The position numbers and the translations under genes were made by a program. Under the pieces are notes generated by a model, which had not been told where the DNA came from, made no database searches, and was given only the letters and a program-made list of their open reading frames with translations. DNA of 64,000 nucleotides from Trema orientale (Eukaryota; Streptophyta; Magnoliopsida; Rosales; Cannabaceae): the NCBI GenBank assembly GCA_002914845.1, contig JXTC01000028.1, positions 357,886-421,885 of the forward strand, written 5' to 3'. Position 1 is the first letter of the stretch. Every line of letters begins with the position of its first letter. Of this stretch, positions 1-11,700 are shown piece after piece.

Positions 1-800
1 CTATCTCGATTCTTCAAGTTAGCAGTCATATGAGGAGTTGAAATTGTAAAATTAGAAAAGAATAAAAAGAAAAAAAATGAGAAAAGATAAATAAAAAAAG
101 GAGAAAAAAGATTTGAGAAGAAAACCTCGTTTTCATCTCTCACATCGCCGTCAAACTCATCATTTCTCTTTCTTCTTTCTTCATTCTTCTCTATTTAATT
201 ATGGGTATAGTTTAAAATAGCATATTATCAAATTTTGAGATATTATAAAATAATTTATATATTGAAAAATCAATTTGAAGTTAATTTTTGCGAGTTTTAA
301 CAAAAAATCGCAATAATTTTTTATGGTTTTTTGATAATATTTCAATAAAAATTATCTTCTCAGTAAAATTTCGATGAAAATAGTATTTTTGATAATTTTC
401 GATGCCATTTCGATGAATTTTTGATGCAATAACATTTTCATCAAAATTTTACTGAGAATATAATTTTCATCGAAAAATCATCAAAAATTATCACGATTTT
501 TTTGTTAAAACTCACAAAAGTTAACCTCAAAATGATTTTTTAATGTATAAATTACCTCATAATATCTCGAAATTTGATAATATGTTATTTTAAACTATAC
601 CCATAACTAAGTAGAGAAGAATGAAGAGAGGGAAATGATGAGTTTGATGGCAATATGAGAGATGAGAACAGGGTTTTCTTCTCAAATTCTTTTTTCTCCT
701 TTTTTCAGTTATATTTTCTTATGTTTTTCCTTTTTTCTTTTCTGATTTAATAATTTTAATTCCTCATACGACTGTTAATTTGAAGAATCGAGATATAGAG
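1..800. mobile_element. Long inverted-repeat (foldback or TIR-MULE-like) non-autonomous element
   Basis: The first ~385 bases and the stretch ~433-799 are imperfect reverse complements. The first 17 bases (CTATCTCGATTCTTCAA) recur inverted at about 780-798, and pairing continues almost to a centre near 410. Nothing coding lies between the arms. The layout fits a non-autonomous DNA transposon with very long terminal inverted repeats, but the outer left end coincides with the window edge, so no target-site duplication can be read and the superfamily stays open. Confidence 0.7.
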
Positions 801-2596
801 AAGTATAGAGGCATTGGTGAGAAGAAATTTTGGCTAAGTTTAAGAGAAGAGAGGCATATAGTTTATTAGGGGTAAATGTGACCTTTTAGGTGATATACGC
901 ATATTTTACAAACTTTTGAGTAGGGCATATGGACCAAAATATGTTTATTATGATGCATATTTTATCTAATTTCTCATTTTTTTAATAATTTAATTTAATT
1001 TAATTTAATTCATTGTATGAATGAGACGTAAGTTATCCGAGAAACTTCAAAAGGCTATATAATAAATGTTAATGAGTGAATCATAATTCATTAAATAACT
1101 CACAGCTACGATTTTGTTGTATTGTTGTCAAATAATTAAGCAGTATTAAATCCTAGAATTCTTTTTTACAATAACCAAATGACTTTTTTTTAATTAATTA
1201 TTTTTAAAGGAATCACCAAATGAGTTATAGATTAGGCAAACCGACAACTCCAAATAGTATTAAAAAAAAGACAGCTAACATGACTTAACCAAAAAAAAAA
1301 AAAAAAAAACCCCCATATTTTGGCTACTCTTACCCTCTCTCTCTCTCTCTCTCTCTTTCTTCTTTTCTTTTTCCCTTATCCCCCGAAATAAAGAATTAGG
1401 ATTTGGGGTCCTCCTGAGAGACTTCATGTAAGTTCAAACACGAGAACAAAGACTCCCAGCAAAAAAGAAATGACTTTATTTTTTTCAATGGAAGGAAATA
1501 ACTTATTAATACGCGATTGGTGATATTATTTCAACTCTTCCATCCGAATCTTGCTTATGTAAGGGGAAAATAAAACAAAAGAAGGAAATTAATTTTTGAA
1601 AAAATACAACTATTTTCAATGATTTTAGTGTTCGACTTTCATGACTTATGGTAGAGCCAGAAAACTCCTGAATTATCTTTATGCTGAATCTTAAATACTA
1701 AAACGTTTCATTCTATTATCAACATGCCAATATGGATACTTAACTATCTGAAGATAACTAATTAAACAAAAAACAAAAACAAAAAAATGTTACTCTTTCT
1801 CAATTGTCTAGAATCCTTTTAAAGCTAACATGAGGATGACCTCACCACCACCATGGTCAATGGAGTACAAATCTACAAGCATCACAAGTTCCTATATTCT
1901 GTATTAGTTTTCAAATATTACAACAATCCAAATCTGTTTTCATATTCGGAAGCTCGTGCTTCAGAGGTCACATTCCTAGAGTTGAAACAAAGGAAAGACA
2001 GCGAAAGTATCGTAGACCAACAAGCATCTTACAACAGTTTATTTTTGATCAGATCAGTATGAGTTTCACGATAAATCTATGTAAGGGAAGCCCGTTGCCA
2101 TTGGGACCGATAATTAAGAAAGTATAGTCGGATGTGATGTTCCTGTCCTTAACACTTACACATGTGCAGCTCAGGTCATATACTCCTTGAATATAGGCAC
2201 TCAGATTATGGATCTATACACACATAAAATATGACTCAAAAGTCGTACTTTGGCACCTTACCTTTATCCCAAACATATAGTTTTCTCCTTCCCCACAACA
2301 AATAAAGTTGAAATAATAAGTACCCTTGACCAGGCAACTAAAGCAATATGCAGGCCTTCTCTATATCCAATCTTAATACTATTCTACCAAACTATCGAAA
2401 AAAAAATATTTAGTTGTGGTCGAAAAAATTTACACAATTGATAAAAGAATAACAAACCAATTCTGGCATCACAAAAGTACTATTCTATGCTCTTATACAG
2501 CCTTCACCATAAAATGGAGGCGAACAAAACTTGGTCACTTTGTCAGAGAGTGACAACTCATTGACCTTGCGGCCTAATGCTTCATTAAAATAAGAA
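801..2596. other. Intergenic DNA downstream of the SET gene
   Basis: No gene is recognised here. It contains a poly(A) run at 1291-1309 and a CT microsatellite at 1334-1356. Two short plus-strand open frames at 1853-2062 and 2250-2441 show no family features. The part nearest 2600 should hold the 3' UTR of the minus-strand SET gene. Confidence 0.5.
1334..1356. repeat. CT dinucleotide microsatellite
   Basis: An uninterrupted CT run of about 11 units follows a poly(A) tract and a short C run. Such tracts are common in plant 5' leaders, but no start codon with a convincing frame follows. Confidence 0.85.
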
Positions 2597-2602
2597 TTTA
2601 TT
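2597..2602 (-). promoter_or_regulatory. Candidate polyadenylation signal of the SET gene
   Basis: The plus-strand TTTATT reads AATAAA on the minus strand, about 120 bases past the TAG stop at 2721-2723. Position and motif suit a plant near-upstream element. No transcript evidence is available, so this is a candidate only. Confidence 0.4.
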
Positions 2603-2720
2603 CAATGTCTTTTGTAGAGTCAACCAACTAAGCAGTTTTCACTGTGTGAAGATGTACTGATGGCTTACTCAGAAAGGGATCAATTCCCGAGTTTAAAACA
2701 CAATGCTCATAGCCCTTCAT

Positions 2721-5700
2721 CTAGCCACGAGTGTCTTCAGCCATACACATGCACAAATTATCTTTTACTAAATCGAGACCTGAATGACATGAAGTCAAGA
2801 TTGAAGAGACGATTCTTCTTTGAATATCTTTGAACTCTATCGCCAGCTTTACATCCCAACGAGTATTTTCTCTGCAAAGAAGGATATAACAACCATATTT
2901 AGCGAAAGAAGTTATATTTCAGCTGTTTTTCACACCCAAAAATAAATAAATAAATAAATGATAAGTGATGGTGGAAACTGCTTGACCTGTCTTCAAGGTC
3001 CACATCACCAAGTTTGTCCATCATGTCATCAAAGATGAGGCGGAGTTGCTCAAGAATTTCCATTTCATTCTCTAAGCTTTCTTGCAGCTACAAATGCAAA
3101 GAACAAAGAGGAGGAAAATGACCTATGAATACTAATTGACGGATATAACAAAGCAAAAAGGTAACGATCAAATAAAGCCTATTCAAAGGTGAAGGAAATT
3201 ACTGTTAAAGTGAGTAACAAAACGAATTGCTAAGATGTAAATCAAGCACAATACTGAACTAATATTCAGAAAAGTACCAGGGTTTTAGTCTGCAGCATCG
3301 GATTGTGAGCTCTCCTTAGGTAGTCCAGTAATGTCGAGGGCAACCCGTAATGGAAAATATTGTGGTTCTTTGAGAACCAAGTACCCCTTACCATGTGAGT
3401 GGTTATACTGGATATGCAGCTGTCGTCTTCCGAATCACCCTCGTCACCTTCAAGTTCTGCATGAGGAAAAGTATCAACAATTATCCAACTAAAAAGGAGG
3501 AAAAGAGTCATTTACATAAGAAACAATAGTATCATCCAATATAAGAACTTTGACATGTCGAGAGGTCCTCTAAAAGAATATGTAAATAATTAATAGATAG
3601 AATGATGGAGGAGCAAACTCACCCAGTGGGATGACATCATCTGGGTTATCTCCTTTTGGTACAAAGCCATAGAAGGTAATTAGATGAGAAGAAGAGAAGT
3701 TCCCATAGCTAAGGAAACATTCTTCTCCTGAACTGCATGGTCTTGATAGACAGAATTTCAGGGTATTTGTTGTGGAATCCACTTTACCATAGGACGTTAC
3801 ATGTGGGTATAGCTGTGATACAGAGAAAAACAACAGCAAGAAAGAAGATGTCAAGTAGATGAGAGTAGCTGTGTTTTTTAAACAAGAAAAAGAGCAACAA
3901 AGCAAAATACTACTATAATACCGAAAAACAGTCCCCGAAGATAACACCAGGCAAAACATCATTCAAACAGTAAATATTTTGACCAAAACTATCATTTGTG
4001 GACAGTGGAAATTAACATTCTTGTGATTCAAAATTCCAATTTCAAATACTTTTCTTCCCTTTAAAACTCAGCGTGAATGCCACTACATTGGAAAAGTTCA
4101 GTTTATCCAAGCAATAAGAATGAAAAGATGCAAAGGCAAAATAAAAGGGGGAAAGAAGAGACATGACACACACCGAATGATTCAAAAAGCTAGCAATAGG
4201 AACTAAACACGTCCTTAGCTCTCCATCAGGAAACATTATCTTCATGCTATTTGAATACCAGAGCTCACAAGCCCACAAGAATTTCTCCCATGTATATAGC
4301 TCTGGAGGAAATATATCAGGATGCTCATTGAATAGTGGAGGGACCAGCTGCTCATATTGCGCTTGCAAGTGCTGCAGAATGAATAAATCACATGCATGTG
4401 TTATTGTGTTATTTTCGTGATGTGAATGGCTTCTCATTTCAGCAACAAAAGTTGGTACAAATGAATAATTTCAACTTCATCATCCATATTCCATAAAGCT
4501 GTGCTTTTTGGAAGAAGAATTTGAAAGTCAATATCCACCAAAATGCAAACCAAATAACATTTATCACATAAGGGAGGATTAGAAGAGTGAACAATATTGT
4601 TATGAATACCAGCCTACAGACTTCCACTATGTACCAAGTATAGGAAATTTAAAGATAAATACAGGTCTCTAATATGTGCTAATCAAGGCGGGACAAGGTC
4701 AGACGAAGTTCTCTATTCTCTAGCATAGAAACTTGTAGGCTTTCACATTTATTCCCTATCCCCAACTCATCTCAATTAAGTACACCCAAGGCCATTCTCA
4801 AATACTCTGTTTGATGTCAGGAATCAGAACCAGCAGAGAGATTTTATTCCTATTCCTATGTTGCATATTGATTTCTTGTTTAGGAATTGGATCAGGACTT
4901 CGACATCTCTATGTTTCTAATGCAGTTATGAGTTGGAATATCAAATCAAAGCTTGTTTCTTAATTCAGCCAAGAGTTGGAATTTAAAATCCAAGCACTAG
5001 ATGAATTCTCATTCCTCCACATAAGAGATCCGATAAACAGGTACCATTCTTAAAAATAGATTTACAACGATTTAAAATAACATTAAAGAAGGACAAACAT
5101 AACCCAAAAGAAAACAAATACAAAATACAGAACAAAAAGAGAAAATAATCTCTAGCTGTACCCATGTCTAACAAGTCGCAAAATAATCTCTAGCTGTACC
5201 CATGTCTAACAAGTCGCAAAATAATCTCTAGCTTTACCCATGTCTAACAAGTCGCAACCTTCCGTACTATTCTAAGTTTTACTCCAGAACATAGAAACTC
5301 TAAAACTCAGGAATTTTTGCTGCTTTTTATCTTAATGTCCTGGAACGAGATGCCTAAACTCAAATTAGTTCCATTCAGCAAACCACAGGAGGCCACAAGT
5401 TAGGGACAGGGCAAGCCAGTGCCAATTGACATTCTTTTCTATACAATTATCCTTATTCACAAAGAAGTCAAAATCCAAACATCTGAAATGGTAAAAATTA
5501 AATAGGGAAACTAATCACCTCTTTTGCTTGCATTATCTCCTCAAATAGCACAGTTTCATCCAAAACCATGAGGGCTTCAAATCCAAAACTCAACCCTGTA
5601 GTGTTGTACAGAAAGGTCATAGAAATGAGATAAAGAAAACCAATTACACGAGGTAAAAGATTATTACCATATCATGACAATAAGTAACCATTCTTCTTCT

Positions 5701-8700
5701 TCCAACAGACAGAAATACAAACCTTACAGGATAGACACTATAAATTTCCTAGCATTCATCTCTTCTAAATTTAGTAACTACTTGCAAAAAGAATTAAAGG
5801 GAGAAAAAAAAATTCTAAGGGACGAAAAGAAAAATGATGCTAGATAAAGAGGACATAATTACACTAACAGGGTAGTCTTTTATGCTTAATATCCAGATTA
5901 TTAAAGCAACGTGGGTAAAAGTTCCGTGTAGAGTTACCTAGAAAATAGCATTATAATCTATCTCTACTTAACACTGCTACTGCAACTAATACAGGTCAAC
6001 GTAACAATCAGTACTCCGAGTTCATGTACCGCATTGAGAAAGAAACACTCATTAAATAAACATTCTCTAAATTCAATGAGAAATCTTTGTTCAAGTATCC
6101 TACTACAACATGAGTTCTAATAATTCAATTATAGTAAAAAGCTAAAATCATTCAACTCTTTCATTTTTCGGGTGAGGAATGAAAATGAGAAATAAACTAA
6201 TAGATGTTACAGTACCATGCAGTTTTAACTAAAAAAGTTACGTCTTCATAGTTATACATTTAAACTTTAATTTTTGCATCTACATCTGATGACTATTTTT
6301 AACACTAAAGCTAATGAAATTAAGGATGTTGGAAATGTGTGAAACAAAGGAAAAGATTGTTAGTTTCAATAAAAACTCAGGCATTATCACCAATAAATAT
6401 ATAATAAATAAATAAACAGATAAAGAAGCAGCAGCAGAAACTCCAAAATTTCTTTCACATATGTCGATAGATGATTCCAAAAGTAGCTAGCTAGCAAGAA
6501 AGATGCTTCACTTGTCTTCAAAAATCAAAAAACATAAGACTAAATCAAACTCTTATATCTGAAGAGAAAATAAGTTCTAAGAACAAAAGTTACATGGAAC
6601 ATACAAGCTGTCAAGCTGTAGGTTACCTTGGAAGATAACATTTAGCTATTATAGATTAAGAGGGGAAAACATAGCTATCATAGAATAAGCTTGTTACACC
6701 AAGTTTAATCACCTGTATTAAATTCTTCTGGCAGCGTGTCAAAGTAGACCTTAAATTTTGAGTTATTATTGTGCTTCTCCTTCATGCTCCACAGTAGCAG
6801 AATTGTCTCAGAGGACATTTCGCTCCTCTTTTCTAAAATATGAAACTGCAATAAGAAAGATAAATAAACAAATCATTTTGAAGTCCGCTTTTTTCTATGC
6901 TACTCAATTTCAAAAGCTTAACCGAGTAAAAGGTACAGATCACCACACTAAAGATAACTGACTTGCCGATAATCCAAGCCATTGAAATGAGGAACGAAAG
7001 TTAAAAAAATTAATAGTTTGATAATAAAGCCTCAAAAGCTATAAATCAGTAGCTTAGATAAAAAGTTCATTATTTTAATCAGTGCAAGGACAATATTCAT
7101 GCGTGAACAGGGAGGGGTAAACAAAGAGAAGAGATAGATTTGATAGAAAGAACATTATTTTCGTTTTTTTTTTTTTCCTTTAAAAGGATCCAAATTACCA
7201 TAGTTGTTGGAAAGTTGAATATTTGGCTGAAGTTAATTCGTGAATATTTGCTGTATTATTGCTTTAGATCCTAGCTGATATCTTAGTTGTATTACTCTTG
7301 TTTATTAGGAGATCAGTAGGAAATCAAGGTAGCTGTAGTACTTATTTCTTTCCTTATTTTTTGTATTTTGTATAGCCTATAAATAGGATAGCTGTACTAA
7401 CATTTTATATGAACGAAAAGTGAATCAAACGAGTCTGATTCCTTTTACAAGCCTCTGTTTTTATGGTATTATGGCAAGAAATTATTTTCTGACTCTCTTC
7501 AAAAACCTAGCAGCCTAAACACTAAACACCAAACCCAGAAAAAACCCTAATTGCCACCATGTCTGAAGTGTCATCTGAATCTGCTCCTATTGCCCCTATT
7601 GCCCCTGTTACCCCTGTTAGTATCTCAAAAAACAATGAAACTCATACCGACTTTCAATCTGTCCAAATAACAAATATCCATCTGAATGGAGATAATTTCT
7701 TGCGCTGGTCTCAATCTGTTCAAATGTATATTCGAGACAGAGGAAAAATCGAGTATCTGACCGGAGAAAAGAAGGCATCTACGAAGGAAGACCCGTCATA
7801 TGCGACATAGGATGCAGAAAATTCTATGGTCATGGCATGGTTAGTCAATGCCATGAATGATGATATCAGCTCCAACTACATGTGCTATCCAATAGTGAAA
7901 GAACTCTGGGACAATATCAGCCAAATGTATTCTGATCTTGGCAATCAGTCCCAAGTTTACGAGTTGCAACTACACCTTGGTGAGATTCGGCAAGGAGGAG
8001 ATAGCATCACCAAATATTTCAATGCCCTGAAAAGGCTCTGGCAGAACCTGGATATGTTCAATGATTATGAATGGAAGAGCATTGATAACTGTAATCACAA
8101 CAAGAAAATGGTTTAGAACAACCAAATCTAAAAATTTCTTGCTAGCCTGAATATTGAATTTGATGAGGTGAGAGGAAGAATCATTGGCCGACAGCCTCTT
8201 CTTTCTGAAGTTAGGAGGGAGGAAAGCCGTAGGGGTGTCATGCTTGGAAAAAAGAAGGCTGGTGGATCAGTGGAGAACTCGGCTCTAGTTGTTTCAGATG
8301 CTAATGCAGTTGCAGCCCGAACCTTTACCAACTAGCGGAGGACTGATGAAGCCTGGACCTTCACCAACCAGCGGAGGGCTGATGAAAAACCTCAAGTATG
8401 GTGTGACTTCTGCAACAAACCACGCCATACTCGGGAAACTTGATGGAAAATTCATGGCAAACCTGCCAATTGGAAAAGTAGCAAATCTGGAACTAATCGC
8501 AGTTTTGCTTTAGCTAATGAGGTCGAGACAAATCCCTTCAGCAAAGAGCAGATGGATTTGCTAAATTCCAATTCTTCATCTGGTATTCCTAGTGGTTCTC
8601 TTGACAAGTAATACTCCTAGTGCTTTTCCTTGTTATTTAAAATCTGCACCATGAATTATTGATTCAGGTGTATTTGATCACATGACTAGTCTTTCTCATT

Positions 8701-11700
8701 TGTTTAATTCTTATTACCCTTGTTCTAGTAATCAAAAAGTTAAAATTGCTGATGGCAGATTTTCACCTATTGCAGGAAAAGGTTCAATTAAAATATCAGA
8801 AAAATAAATCTAGATTTTGTCCTTCATGTTCCTAATCTTGCCTGTAATCTCTTGCCAGTAAGTAAATTATCCAAAGATTCTAACTGTCGTGTCACTTTTT
8901 TTGATACTCATTGTGAATTTTAGGACCGGAACTTGGGGGCGATGATTAGCAGTGCTAAGATGATGGATAGTCTTTACTATTTTGATGACAACTTGCCTAG
9001 TAATAAACAAGCTGAAGGCTTCAATAGTAGTACTAGTTCTATTTCTGTTCGTGATCAAATAATACTTTGGCATCTTAGATTAGGACATCCTAGTTTTCTT
9101 TATCTAAGACATTTATTTACTTCTTTGTTTAAAAGTTTGGATTGTTCTTTTCAATTAGAAAGTTGTCATTTATCTAAAAGTCATCGTGTTCCCTATACTA
9201 TGAAATCTTATCGTGCATCAAAACCTTTTTATTTGGTTCATAGTGATGTTTGGGGTCCATCGAAGATTACTACTTTATCTGGGAAAAGATGGTTTGTGAT
9301 TTTCATAGATGATCATACACGATTATGCTGGGTATATTTGATGAATGAAAAATCTGACGTAGAAAAATTATTCAGGGATTTTTATAGTTTGATTGAAAAC
9401 CAATTTCAAACAAAAATCAGTATATTTCGCACGGATAATGGAAAAGAATACTTTAACCAATATTTGGGGAATTTTTTGACAGAAAAAGGTATTCAACATC
9501 AATCTACTTGCCGTGATACTCCTCAGCAAAATGGTATTGCTGAAAGAAAAAATCGACATTTACTCGAAGTAGGTCGGGCTATAACGTTTTCTATTCATGT
9601 TCCAAAATACTTATGGGGAGATGCCATTTTAACAGCATCTTACTTGATTAATAGGATGCCTACACGTGTTTTAAAATACACAACAGTACTAAAATGTTTT
9701 CAAAATTTTTTCCCTGAATCTAGAATAATTTCAGATTTACCATTAAAAGTATTTGGCTGCACAGTGTTTGTTCATATACCTGGTCATCTTCAATCTAAAC
9801 TTGATCCAAGGGCAGAAAAATGTGTGTTTATAGGCTATGCTCAAAATAAAAAGAGATAAATGTTTTAATCCTAAAACAAAGAAAATTCATGTCAGTATGG
9901 ATGTTTCTTTTTTTTGAAAAGCAACCTTACTTTAGCCAAAATTATCTTCAGGGTGAGAAAGAATATGAAGATCAATTTTGGGAAACATCTGTACCTTTGC
10001 CTAATCCTTTTTTTCCAGAAATATTCAAACTCGATAAATAGGTGCTTTAAATAATGAAAAAGAAGGAAATACTGATTAATCTTTGCCAAGTATTATTGTA
10101 CCACAACAGGGGGAGAAATACTACAAAAAGGACAAAATGATCCTATTCCTGAGCTCAGGGTTTACACTAGGAAAGTTAATCATCATAAGAGTAAAGACCA
10201 GTCTACAAACTTGGAACAAGTCCAATCATCTTTCCAAGATCTGATCCTTCAGAAATTCCAGGTAATCCTTCAACTTCGGTTCCTACTTCTGTCATTGTTC
10301 CTAATATTGAAAATCTGGACCTTGATGTTCCGATAGCCCTTAGAAAAAGAGTCCGAACATGTACCAAACATCCGTTTGCTAGATTTATGTCATATCACAA
10401 ATTGTCTAGTAACTATAGGGCATTTACCTGTAAAATTTCTCATATGTTTATCCCTAGAACTATTCAGGAAGCCTTAGATCATCCGAATTAGAAGTTAGCA
10501 GCTCTAGAAGAAATGAATGCTCTTAAAAAAAATGGTACCTGGGAAATAGTAGATTTACCTAATGAAAAGAAGACCGTAGGATGCAAATGGACTTTTATAG
10601 TTAAATGCATAACTGATGATAGTGTAGAAAGGTATAAAGCAAGACTTGTGGCAAAAAATTTTACTCAAACCTATGGAATTGATTATCAAGAAACTTTTGC
10701 TCCAGTAGCCAAGATAAACTCAATCAATATTTTACTTTCTCTAGCTGTAAACTTTGACTGGTGATGGAGATCATACGTCTACTTTCCGTACTTATGTTAG
10801 GCGTAAATATAGAAAGTAGATATTTAGCTATTTAATTATTTTATTAGGGTATTATTTAAATTTTGAGTAACTAGCTTATTATTTTCCTTTTATGTTTGTT
10901 TCTAGAATATGGTAGTTTCCTAGTTTTGTCTAAGAGCTTCTCTATAAATAAGCTCTTCTATGTTCATTATTTTTAAGACTTGATTAATGATATACCACTA
11001 TTCAGAAATTCCCTCTCTAGTATTCTCCTTCTCTCTCTAAAGTTCTTCCTCTTCTTCTCTAAATTCTTCCTAAATTCCTCTCTTTCTCTTCTTTCTCTCA
11101 TCTTTTCTAAATCTTCACTCTTGTTCTACATCAACTGGCCTTTACACCAGTTAGATGTTAAAAGTACCTTTTTAAATGGAAACTTGGAAGAGGAAGTGTC
11201 ATGGATTTACCACTAGGGTATGAAGGAAAACTTGGAAAACATAAAGTTTGTAGGCAAAGGAAATAACTATATGGTCTTAAACAATCTCCTCGAGCTTGGT
11301 TTGAACGTTTTGGGGAAGCTGTAAAAAGTCATGGTTACTGTCAAAGTCAAGCTGATCATACTATGTTCTATAAACACTCGAAAGAAGGGAAAATTGCTAT
11401 TTTGATTGTTTATGTGGATGATATAATTTTGACAGATGATGATCTTGTTGAACTAGAGAGACTAAAAAGGGTTCTTGCCAATGATTTTGAAATTAAGGAC
11501 TTAGGTAACTTAAAATATTTTCTTGGGATGGAATTTGCCAGGTCTAACAAAAGTATTTTTGTCTCCCAAAGAAAATATGTACTTGATTTACTTGGTGAAA
11601 CAGGTCTATTGGGATGTAAAGTGGCTGAAACACCTATTGAACCCAATTTGAAGCTACAACTAGCCAAACCTGAAGAAGTGATTAATATGAAACAATTTCA

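Noticed and set aside
1853-2450. Two plus-strand open frames (69 and 63 codons) downstream of the SET gene
   Set aside because: No domain, low-complexity composition, and they overlap the expected 3' UTR and flank of the minus-strand gene.
5143-5256. CRISPR-like array
   Set aside because: Contiguous 38-bp units without spacers in a plant intron: a minisatellite.
10980-11216. A 78-codon plus-strand frame as a gene
   Set aside because: It runs from the nested solo LTR into copia-1 RT and is a chance fusion.
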